Positions 50,501 through 60,414 of a stretch of 64,000 bases of DNA are shown piece after piece; the first letter of the stretch is position 1; each line of letters begins with the position of its first letter. The notes below the pieces were generated by a model. That model did no database searches. It saw only the letters and a program-made list of their open reading frames with translations, and was not told where the DNA came from. Origin of the DNA: Angiostrongylus vasorum (Eukaryota; Nematoda; Chromadorea; Rhabditida; Metastrongylidae); NCBI GenBank assembly GCA_018806985.1, contig JADANN010000457.1:3133001-3197000 (forward strand), given 5' to 3'. A program made the position numbers and the translations under genes.

Positions 50501-53500
50501 ACGTTTTCTCAAGTCCCTGATTACTCTGATTGTCGAGAAGTCGTACTCATTTATTAAGAACCTGGTATTCTTTCGAATGGATTAGTTCATTAAGTTCTGT
50601 CGATCAGCGTTTCAAAAATTCTACTGTTGACATTTTTTTGACTACAAATTTTTGGAACTACATAGTGCATAATTCTTAATGGCAACTTGCTAATAGCTAG
50701 ATGTTAATAGCGCACTTTCTACGAAGCATTTTTTACTTGTTCCATAGCCGTCACATACAAGACACGAAACACTGATGGTTGCGTGTGTCGAAGGACTGAA
50801 TACATTGGAAAGGTGGAGTTTGAATCGCATGAGTAGGGTAGCGAAAAACACACTTGGTAGTCTTCGTGTTAATTTTTTTTAAATGATCGTTTTGCGATAA
50901 TATCGATAATTATTTCGTACTTTTTTTCTTCCTGTTTTTTTTTCGTTTAACGTTATTTTCTTTCCGGTGGTTTTTTGGGGGCACAAAAGTTTTTTTCCTG
51001 TACTTCTTGTAATCAGTCCGCAGCTTATCCAACGCGGGTGCTGTGGCGGACATTGTCCATAGGAGGATATTCTATCAATAATTTCTCACTTAATAATCCA
51101 CAAAAACCTTTTTTGGACGACTTAATTCCGTAGGCGAGATACCGTTGCTGCTGAAGACAGTGTGGCCAGTGAACACAGGCGCACCAACGCCTCTACCTGT
51201 CCACTTGGATTCGGCACTTGGAGAGAGTTTTTCACCAGGATCAGATGATACATCATCAAGAGTAGTTCTTCAAAGTGGCGAACTGTTCGCAGAGTATGCA
51301 TTCGTCAGTGCACTTCAACAGAGTGTGTCTTTATAAACACCCATGAAGTCCTCTACTACAACCATAACGAATGTGCTGAAAACTGTATTCAAAAACACCT
51401 AGTGGACAATGTACAGTCGACAATGTGTATATGTATACGTGCAATCTAATTACTCTACATACAAGTATTCTTCTCTACATACAAGCCCCAGTACTAACAG
51501 TCGGTATTTTCTCTTATTTCGATCATAACTACTTTAAGTGAAGGCTTTTCACACTTTGCATTTCTTGGATTCTTTGCCGCAGTCAACAACGTCGATGACA
51601 GTTGTGCAGTAGTTGTATAGTAGGTATAATAGTTACAAAAAAAACCCCATCTGTGAACGAGCTAGGCGTTCACAAATCTGTGCTCATATAATATGTTCGG
51701 ATTATCACTCTTTACATATAATTTACCTCGTGTGTATCTAACACTGTTTACAACTAATACGATTTTGCACCATTCCTTCTCCTTACGATCTTACATATTG
51801 GGAATTATCACATTTTAAATATAATTCTTAATCACTGTGGCACACTTCTAATTAAATCATGCCACACCTTGACTACATGTGAGCATTAATGGATCTATCT
51901 AAACAGAAATGTTTGTTGCCGTGACTACATGTAGTGTCGGTCTGCATACTTTGGATGCCGTCGGATTTAGAGCCGATGGTGTAAGTGGAAGAGGATATCC
52001 GTGGGATGCAGGTGATGGACCAGGAGGTCCTAGATATATTGATGGACCTCCAAAACCATCTGGACATGGTAACATTAGAGTTTGTTATACATTTGGAGAA
52101 ATGGGGACTGAACGAGTTATAATAATTCCCTGAAGGCATTGAACTGAAAGATCCTGAAGGCATTGAACTAAAAGATCCTGAAGGCATTGAACTAAAAGAA
52201 AATTGTGTAACACACTTAAACCGGTGCGCATGTACAATTACAAAGTTTCTAAACTTCTAGGTACGCGTAAGACAACGCTTACCTATAATCATTTGGTGGA
52301 AATGGAGGATTGGTATGTTCTGCAATCTCCAGGTTTTTCCAGGCGATGATATGTTGGCCTCAGAAGCAGAACGAATAACGTCCCTGCAAACATAACATAT
52401 CTGCTTTTGCTTTTCCCCACTTCCTATAGCTTTTGTGCTTCAAACGGAAATTGTTCTATCACCGAGCCCTAAATAACATTTTGAAGAATTTTCCAATAGA
52501 GTTGTGAAGTACTGCAAGTCTTTGGCGCACTCGCAGTGATTTATCTAGATTTAAATGCATACGTAATTGGGAATAACTTAGTACGTAAAATTTAGAGCAA
52601 CACCAAATGAAATGGGAACCATCAAGACATACGATATACTAACTTGAATACATAGATAGCCCGTCTTCACTGTTTGTTCGGGACCCCAGTTTATTTTTCA
52701 ATCTCCAGAGATTTGCTGGTTTAGCCATTGTGGTTCCCTGGCGTGGAGTCCCAGGGTCAGCTTAGCCGAAGCCTTCCTCAGGTCGTCGGCTCGCCAGGCA
52801 GTCACCGCGCCTGTGGAACAGAGGGGGATTTAACATATGCGACTGGTTTAGAACCAGGACGATGGTGATTCTTGGTATTGGTTTACTCTTAGCTGCTTTC
52901 ATGTCGGGGTTTCTGAGGTGAATATATGCACAAACAAGCATACTTATGTATAGATAAATAATTCACGTACCAATTGCTGGGCCGTAGCAGGTGCTCTTAT
53001 AAATATGGAAACGAAACGGTAATAGCGCGTTCGTTCCCCACCGCAGACAGTTGCAGTCCGGAGTTTTGTAAATATCTCAGCATCATAATTGTTGTATTTC
53101 ACATAGTACCCTGTCGTGAAACTAACCTCCCAACGGTTTACCGCCTCGTCGTGGCTGGAAGGTGTTCCTGGGTGTTGGACTGCGATGTACAGTGGGGAAT
53201 TCATCCCCTGGCACGGTCTCCCAAGCTTAGAAAGAGTCCGGCGTTTCATCAGGAAGCCTAGCTAAGAGTAAACCAATACCAGGATCCACCACCGTCCTGG
53301 TATCAAAGTCGCATGGTGGCAAATCTTCCTCTGATCCATGAGGTTCGCGACTACCTGTAGTGGTAAAGACCTGGGGCAGACTTTGGCCAGGCTGACCTCG
53401 GGATTTCAGGGAACCACAATGGCTTAACCAGCAAATCTCCGAAGAATGGAGATTATGCTGGGGCACGCAAACCAGTGAGGACAGGCCATTCAAGTACCAA

Positions 53501-56500
53501 GTATGTGCAGACATGGGATAAGAAAAGCGCAGAAATTTTTCCAAAACGCAGTGGGAAACCGATTTATTGAACGAACATGGCGATAAAAGAAGTCGGGTCT
53601 GCATAAAAACTGCCGGAATGACCGTCGTGACATCCATGGGTGTCATACTGAGCACAACGAAAATTAAGCGTCATCGAGTCCGCAATAGGCGCGATCTTGA
53701 GCGCTGTCGTGAGAGTATTAATACACTTTAGTGATCAGTACTGCTGGACACGACTAATAGTTCAGGTTATTGCGAGAAGTATCAAAATCACTCATTGCTG
53801 CATGGGAATATATTCAATAATTCAGGTTGTTGCAAAAAGTCCCAGAATCAGCTAGACCATATTTTGAGTATGTTCCTTCTGTTACAAAGGATCACATCAT
53901 CAAATTGCTTCTTGTTCTTATTTGCTGGGAAGGTTGTGTTGCTCTTGCTGCTTTACTGAAGCCGATATTTTCAAGTTTTCTTTCCTTGTTACCTATTGGA
54001 AACCGTCGGCCTCGTCTGAACCTCCCGTACTTCCTATCGCTACGACAAGGGATGAAAGAAATGGATGAAGGAGACATAATGGACGCAAATAAGAAAGATT
54101 TTGTACGTTTTGTTTTCAAGTGTAAAGTGCGAGGGATTCTAAAAGAAACAAGCGAAAATGACGCTGCACTGTTTCTATTCTTAGGTCTTCAACACGAAAA
54201 TAAAATAAAGGATAAAGCTATCGGCGTTGATCAATCCCTGAGGGATGCGCCATTCATTTGACTTCATTAAGCATCCTGATGATGAGGTGATTGAGTGCAT
54301 ATCTTTCCCATATAATGACTCGCAGTGGCCTACCGATGTATCGAGCCAGTGTTGCTATCCTTCGAGAAGGGTCTGGTACCAATTTTTCCGACCTCGGAGG
54401 GATGGAAGACCCGGTGACCCTGGGGTGTGAAGTCGATCCTTTGTGTATTGCGGGGCGCTTCTAACCACCGTGCTAATCCACTAGTGACAACATATATGCA
54501 TTTCAGTTCACTGCTTCACAAAAAATAATTGGGCATGTTAACTTTAAACAAGTATAACTTTGCTCATATTGAACCTTACCGAGATAAAACAAGACTAAGA
54601 TCCACAGACAGTTGCCAGTTAGCTGCAACTTTTTTTTACTGAGTAGCGATAAAACTTTGCCCTTTTGGGGTTGTGAAACGTACTTTCCCTTGTCGTTGAC
54701 CGTATTTCAAACACTGAAGCGATTATTCGAGATTTCGGGAGAAATTGACAAATACGGTGCCCGATTACATGTTGATGTTTGCGAGCGACTACCGCTTTTG
54801 GTTTAAAATTTCTAAAAGTGTTAATTTACTTTTTCAGTTAACGTTAAAATGGCATTTTGGAAAAAGTTCTTATTTAGGTTTGCTGTATCCTCAAGTTGTC
54901 CAGTGCCTAGTTATCAAACACATCTCGGTAGTTGTCGAAAAATCAGTTTTTGCCCTAATATGTTAAGGAAAAGCGAACACTGCTATGTTATTATTAACTT
55001 TTCCATCTTCATTTCTTTCGTTTCTTTTCTTGTCATCTACCTAAACACTTGGCCCATCACTACATGTGGTTTCCTGCACCTTTTCCATTCGTTTGGTTCA
55101 TTGAAATGTTAATCAGTGGAAGTGGTCATCTTCATGTATATAGATTCGGCGGTGATTTGATGATATGCCGTCATCTCATCTCACTGACATCTTAGATGCT
55201 GGTTGAGTGAGGTTTACCTGGAATGTTCGGGCGTTCATGGATGTTCACCACAGGCAGTCATGTTCTTTAGTAGATCAGAATGTATAGTAGCTTTTCTAGA
55301 AAGGAGTAAACTCACTTGAATGACTACAAGGTGTAGAAAATGGGTTTTTGTACCACTTTTGGTAAAAAATCCGTTCTAGAATAGCCATTAGTTCAATGCA
55401 AAAAGTACAACAACAACAACAAAAGCGTTCCGCGGCCTTAACCTGAAATTAATGAGACAAAAGAAACGGCTAGAAAGAAAGTGAACGTGTATGGGTTTTA
55501 TGCAAATATGTTTAAAAAGTGCGAAGTTAATGGTTGCTTGCCGTTCAGTGTGGGTGGGTTATAATTGTAAATATACCGTTTAGGAGTACTTGTTTAAACT
55601 GGAGATAGATACTCACGACATAGTCGCCATATCAGTCTGTCTACTGGTCGGTGTTTCACATTTGTTTCAAAGGCATTGGATTACAAATAATATCATTGGG
55701 ATCGCATTTTCTATATATGGAATCGAAAATCTTCACTTGAGTAGCTTCAAGGTCTGTTGAATCACTTATATTAATATGAATGTTGATAGATTACTTGTCA
55801 AATCTTTTTCAGGCTGGATCTCTACTTCTTGCTGGTCTCTTTATCTATGATATTTTTTGGGTGTTTGCAACTGATGTGATGACGTCGGTTGCCAAAGGAA
55901 TTGATGCTCCTATTCTTTTGCTCTTCCCACAAGATATTCTTAGACACGGATGGCAAGATGCCAATAAGCATAGTATGTTAGGTAAGGATTACGGTCTTGT
56001 TTGATTGTGATTAATAGGATACATTGTAGAGCTTTCTATCAGTGGTGGAGCTGAGCATTTTTAAGTGATTGTTTGAGTTTTCAACGTCATAATATAGTGA
56101 CTTGCGTTTTGTGAGCAAATAATTATTGGATCCGTTGCCGTCCTTACCTTAAGTAGTTTCGTTATCCCTCCGAGATTGTTAAAATGCGATCAGCTGAGAG
56201 AAAGGCTAAACGACGGACTCGCCTGCTATTGTGGTGAACGCGTTATCCCCGGAAAGGGTAATAGTGTGTTCGATCCCCACCGCAGACACCTGCTTTACGG
56301 AGTTCTGCAAATATTTCAGCACCATTGTGGGTATATTTCACACGATGCCCTAACATAAAGAGAATAGGTATTAAATAAAAAAAAGTGACTAAAGAGAGAA
56401 GTGTTCACAATTTCTTCCATTTCTGACGCAATGAGTACTTTCCGTAGTACTGTAAATATAAGATTAAACATTTTTTTAGGGCTTGGTGATATTGTCATTC

Positions 56501-59500
56501 CGGGGATATTTATTGCTTTGCTTAGAAGATTTGATCATAGAATTGGCGAAAAGGATGCGAAAAAACAAGGAGGGCGGTAAGCTCAGAACATTTGAAAGTT
56601 GAGATCTACTTCTAGATGCTTTCTTTTTCTTTGAGAAAGTTCTCACCTAGATATTTTTTCTCTATCACTGTGATGGCATATGCACTTGGTCTTCTAATCA
56701 CCATGCTTGTTATGCATCATTTCAAAGCGGCCCAGCCAGCGCTACTGTACTTAGTGCCGTGTTGTCTTCTGATACCATTATCGGTGTCACTGTATACTGG
56801 GGAAGCGAAGGTTTGTCTGTTTGCCTTTAAAAAAATGCCATATCAAAAACTTTTAGTTTAAGTTCCTGATTTCTAACGTATTCAGGGAATACGTAGTTAA
56901 TCTGTATTACAGGGAATACTTTTCAGTCCACCATGTGGTTCTCAGTTATTTTTTTCTTCCAAAAATCAACGCATTCGCTGCGATGCATAGTTTTGTAGCG
57001 GTGGACACATTTTTTTTCCTTGTCACACGGACTATCCTCACTTTACCCCATACCGGCCAAGATGCCTGTTAACTCACCAAAAATTCGGATATCGCCACTC
57101 CATTAGCAGTCTCTCTCTCCATTAACAGTGGTCTCCATGTTACTCAATTCATAAAACAAAGTAAATCGCAGCTGGGCTCATGTATTTGCATCTGTACATC
57201 AAGGACATCTTAGTATACTCACCTATGGTATCTTATCAGCGGAGGTATCTCCGTAGCCTCCTCGCGAATAATGGTTTTCCGTTACGGTGTAAATGAACTT
57301 GTGTGAAAACCAATTTTATGAACCGTGTTCTGTGGAGAATAGCTGCTCACGGCTGGTCCACGACACAACATCACGTGTGGGACAGCCATCAATTATTTCA
57401 AAATCGACTTTCCTGTATCCTCAGTATTACTAGTCAACATACATTCTTTCTTTAATAAGCTTACACGAGGTTGATAAACAATTTTTATTCTGCTGGCGTT
57501 TCGACGTCTTCGTGCTCATCAGGTGATCCGAGTCGATAGCCATCACTTAGTTTTAAAGATGTTGCAGAAAGAAATTCGTACGACAAAATAAACAGCCAGG
57601 AGGAGAATGCGTTGGAATCAATGCGTGCGGTACAGTGTGTCTTCCGTGCATATGTGGATGTCATGGTATTCGATCGCGAATGAATTAGAAGCAGATAATA
57701 ACCTGCCCGATATCGCTTTACGAATACCAACCATCCTAATTCTAGTATCCTGAATCTTGTGAGACTGAATTGCAAGCGAAATGATCTTGATGACCTGTCC
57801 TTGCGTATCGTGCGATTGCTGCAACATCTATCCTTTAAAGTGGTTTTTCTTCGTTTCTTATGGTCGCGCTCAATCGTGGTTTACGGATTTCCCCTCCAAT
57901 ATAACCGATTTGGATGCAACACGTATCATTGACATTATCCTGTATTGAATATCGGGTACAACTCTTCAAAAACGATTTGCTGCGGATGAACCAGTTGATC
58001 CTGTCTTCGCACTCGAATTAACTAGAATTTTTCGAATTCACGATGTGTCGTTTTTGTCCAGAGTTTTCACTGAAGTTCTGCACAGGCTACTAACATGGGC
58101 TAGTTTTCAGTTCAAGAGTTTGATGTGTCTGACTGAAGATAGTCCGTTGTTTGTTCTACTTACTAGTTGCGCTGAGTTTTTGTTACCTAGCAACTGACAA
58201 GCCAATAAAAGGATAAAAGGATGAAGCTGTCGGCGTTAATCAATTTCTGAGGGATGCGCCATGCATTCGACTTCATTAAGTACCATTGGAGGTGATTGAA
58301 TGCATATCTGGCCCTTACAATGACTCGCGGTGGCCTACCGATTTATCGAGTCAGTGCTGCTGTCCTCCCAGACAAGTCTGGTACCAATTTGTCGACCCTA
58401 GAAGGATAGAAGACTTGGTGGGCCAGGAGGCCGGGATTGATCCCATCCGGACAAGCCGATAATTAATCAAAAGTCTAGGCTTGGTATTTTAATTTTGGCC
58501 AATATTCCATCCTTTAGCAATTGAGCCTATAGTACCATCTGCACGTACCAGATAATGAATCCCCGTTTTGCATCGAAGTTCGGCACTTACAGTTACATCT
58601 GTATCATCTGTAAGCATTCAGTAAAGGCTAACGAAATTCCCTTGGTTTGATTTTCTATATTTTTAAAGTGGGAATGGCTTATGTATGCGTCCTTTACACT
58701 CCATCATCTATGTGATATGTGAATACTTTTCTATTATTATTATTACTGTTATTATTATTATCACTGCCATTACCATTGTTATTTATTATTATTATTGCTA
58801 ATTGTTATTATTATGATTATTAATTATCATTATTAATTATTATTATTACCATTACTATTATTATTTATTATTACTACCAATGTTATTACTATTGTTATCA
58901 TTACTGTCATTTTTTTACAAGTACAATTCAACATAAGGCCAGAATTATGTCTGTTTTGCAACCATAACTCCATTTTTCTAAATTGATTATAACGAATTCA
59001 AGGGTTTCAGATGTTTCTTTCTTGGCTTTCTGTCGTTACACATATTCGCAGCTACGCCTGTCTTTCAGTAGTTGAGATATCTGACTCTGCTTAGTAGGAT
59101 ACATATATTTAACTGAGTAGGCACAGCTCGGAATGTCCATTCAGAGTACGGGCACTTTATGATCCTACTTTCACCAGCAGTAATCCATGTTACTTTCTCT
59201 GTACATTAAGGAATCACTATAAAATTCATGGAAACCTGGAAAAGTACGTAGATTCAGTATTTACAGAAAAGGCTTTTTTGAACAGAAGGAAAATAAGTAG
59301 TATGGAATCGTCTATGCTGTGTCGATTAAATACACAAAAAAAAAAACTTTGCGAGGAACATGTGTTTGGTAGTAAGACAGTCAAAAAGATATAATGCATT
59401 GGAATCAATGCTTACGGTTGCGACTGTACCGTCGTTTCTGGCTAACACAAGGTTGGTAATATGTGCTATGATGTGCTCGGTGGCTAATGATTCAGAAGAA

Positions 59501-59976
59501 TCGTGAATCATTGTAGCATGTGAACTACGCAATGGTATCGCTGTTTAAAGACATAAACGGCTTTGAAGAAGAAGGCGATGTCGTCGTTAAAATCGAAACG
59601 TTAGCCACCGAGCATCCAAATTTGTGTTAACAAACTGGTCTCAAAAAAGGAGAGTTCATAAGATAAGTTAATTAGTGTCGAGGTTGGAACTCGGTCTTTG
59701 GAATTTCTCTAGTAATTGTTTCTTGTTATCGCTGGAACCATTTTTTGTTATGGGATTTATTTTACATCGACGGAGACTTAGAACCTTCTTGATGACTGAA
59801 GACTACTAGGAGGCCATAGTATAAGATCATGAAAATACAAGAAAACACTGATATTAGGTCATGTCTCAGAGCTAATACTTGTTTTTAAGGAGTTATGGAA
59901 TTACAACGAGGAGCATTTAACTGATAAAACTACGAAGGAAACCAAAGACACCCATAATGAGAAGAAGACCAATTAG
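47510..59976 (+). CDS. imp-2: Signal peptide peptidase, presenilin-type aspartyl protease
   Basis: Intramembrane aspartyl protease of the ER that cuts signal-peptide remnants and some membrane proteins. Nine exons, all phases matching: 47510-47578, 49793-49903, 50008-50201, 53826-54102, 55584-55751, 55813-55981, 56480-56576, 56651-56810, 59890-59976; 443 residues, as usual for the family. Seen: lumenal N-terminus with sequons at N11 and N15 (SGNISANIT); TM1 SLYAMSLLCIIIGGV; TM2 FPFMASIVLFTLYIFF; catalytic GLFIYDIFWVF (D286) and LGLGDIVIPGIF (D333); QPALLYLVP (390-398); C-terminal KKTN, a KKXX ER-retrieval signal. Odd: an insertion of about 57 residues (88-144) between TM2 and TM3, predicted lumenal, with sequons N111-S-S and N117-D-S. 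The last acceptor (tttttaag) is atypical, but its exon (ELWNYNEEHL) fits the family. Introns of 2.2, 3.6 and 3.1 kb carry repeats. Divergent from enpl-1. Paralogue versus orthologue was not tested, but the neighbour supports imp-2. Confidence 0.96.
47928..48095 (-). repeat. SINE-C copy with good tRNA-like core
   Basis: The minus strand reads GGGCCTCAGTGGTTCAGTG (box A-like) and then GTGGTTCGATCTGG (box B-like) before the family tail GCAACGTTG-type sequence. It lies in imp-2 intron 1, antisense. The rest of that intron (48,096-49,093) has nothing recognisable. Confidence 0.75.
49094..49505 (-). repeat. SINE-B copy with internal CTCCCT expansion
   Basis: Typical ends (TTACTTAGGTACTTTGACGC and CAGCCACGATAAGGTGGCAG). 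The usual CCCCC-GCTGTACATCGC site is replaced by a CCCTCT array at about 49,404-49,436. It lies in imp-2 intron 1. A MITE-arm-like fragment follows at 49,585-49,690. Confidence 0.85.
51122..51339 (+). other. Open exon-like block in imp-2 intron 3
   Basis: After an acceptor-like ttccgtag a frame runs EIPLLLKTVWPVNTGAPTPL to FVSALQQSVSL and a stop. A second frame (RDTVAAEDSVASEHRRTNAS) is also open. The phase does not fit between imp-2 exons 3 and 4, which already join correctly. A shorter relative of the first 40 bases is near 18,985-19,030, so it may be a repeat. The rest of 50,202-51,870 is AT-rich with nothing assigned. Confidence 0.25.
51873..52544 (-). CDS. Candidate small antisense gene nested in imp-2 intron 3
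   Basis: Minus-strand exon-like blocks: 52463-52544 (KSLRVRQRLAVLHNSIGKFF), 52283-52383 (strong acceptor tttgcag and donor gtaagc; the frame NLEIAEHTNPPFPPNDY is the most protein-like) and 51873-52191. The last begins with three 24-bp repeats that encode SSMPSGSF each, followed by GNYYNSFSPHF. After this the most proline/glycine-rich reading (GGPSIYLGPPGPSPASHGYP) lies in another frame, so an indel or a very short intron would be needed. The first and second blocks also do not agree perfectly in phase. Function is unknown. It may be a decaying gene copy. Confidence 0.3.
52636..52920 (-). repeat. SINE-B copy, 5'-truncated
   Basis: It has the LINE-like tail end (ACTTGAATACATAGATAGCC) and the middle (GGTATTGGTTTACTCTTAG), but the head, about 110 bp, is missing. 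This is the truncation expected for target-primed insertion. imp-2 intron 3. Confidence 0.8.
52965..53127 (+). repeat. SINE-C fragment, interrupted by SINE-B
   Basis: Runs from GGTAATAGCGCGTTCG through CTCAGCATCATAATTGTTG to the CCTGTCGTGAAA motif. There the SINE-B head of the next copy begins, so SINE-B inserted into the SINE-C tail. Confidence 0.75.
53128..53506 (+). repeat. SINE-B copy, plus orientation
   Basis: Full-length copy starting CTCCCAACGGTTTACCGCC and ending GGCCATTCAAGTACCAAGTA. It lies about 320 bp upstream of imp-2 exon 4, nested in the tail of a SINE-C copy. Confidence 0.85.
54207..54480 (-). repeat. SINE-A copy in imp-2 intron 4
   Basis: Minus orientation: it starts (+ strand) AAAGGATAAAGCTATCGGCG, has CGATGTATCGAGCCAGTG, and ends in a worn head with CCACCGTGCTAATCC. 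It begins about 100 bp after exon 4. The rest of the intron (54,481-55,583) has nothing recognisable. Confidence 0.85.
56190..56365 (+). repeat. SINE-C copy in imp-2 intron 6
   Basis: Box A-like ATTGTGGTGAACGCG and box B-like GTGTTCGATCCCCACC, then CTGCAAATATTTCAGCACCA. It is truncated before the usual tail. Intronic and in sense orientation. Confidence 0.8.
57437..57535 (+). repeat. Single arm of the 31-kb foldback MITE
   Basis: CATACATTCTTTCTTTAATA, ACACGAGGTTGATAAACAAT and GTTTCGACGTCTTCG match the left arm of the MITE at 30,997-31,223. The opposite arm is missing. Lies in the last imp-2 intron. From 56,811 to 58,205 nothing else is recognised. Confidence 0.75.
58206..58460 (-). repeat. 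SINE-A copy, head truncated
   Basis: The + strand starts AAAAGGATAAAAGGATGAAG (duplicated tail unit) and runs to the tRNA-like B-box region (GGATTGATCCCATCC). The extreme 5' end is missing. Last imp-2 intron. Confidence 0.85.
58733..58915. repeat. ATT trinucleotide microsatellite
   Basis: Imperfect (ATT/TTA)n array with ACT, GTT and ATC variants over about 180 bp. Last imp-2 intron, about 1 kb from the final exon. Confidence 0.95.
59540..59690. repeat. MITE-arm-like fragment near imp-2 exon 9
   Basis: GATGTCGTCGTTAAAATCGA and GAAACGTTAGCCACCGAG, then AATTAGTGTCGAGGTTGG, similar to 8,440-8,545 and to the ends of the 38.9-kb MITE. The interval 59,977-60,414 after imp-2 holds its presumed 3' UTR and the 3' UTR of the convergent claudin-like gene. 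Confidence 0.5.
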
Positions 59977-60414
59977 TGAAGCATTTTAAAGAGCCAAATA
60001 TTAAAGGAAGTAACATTTCTTTGTAGGATTACAAACTAGTTCTATGTTTTTTGTTCAGTAGTAGGCTCTGTAGCTTCTTGAAATTTTGCTTTCGTGCTTG
60101 TTTTTTTCTCGGCTTTCTTCCGGTTAATAATGTCGTTTTTCGTTGACTGTCTTCGTTTGTAAATTGTTGTGGATGAAATTTCTTTTTTCAAAGACTTTTG
60201 GTGATGTCCCAACGAGCACAATTACATTGAATCGTTTGCTTCGATAAAAGCGAATACAGTCAGATCACTCGGAATGTTTGCCCGTGAGGCAGGTGGCTGG
60301 TCATTGAGGCTATAGGAAATAATCTGTCCATGAGATATGGGTAACAGTTATTCAAGTGAAGTGACTGAGCAGAAGGCAGCTAGTAGCTTGGAAAGACAGC
60401 GATCGATCTAAATG

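Noticed and set aside
51133..51336. Considered as an additional imp-2 exon
   Set aside because: imp-2 exons 3 and 4 already join in phase and align with the family. Including this block would break the frame in its stop-free reading.
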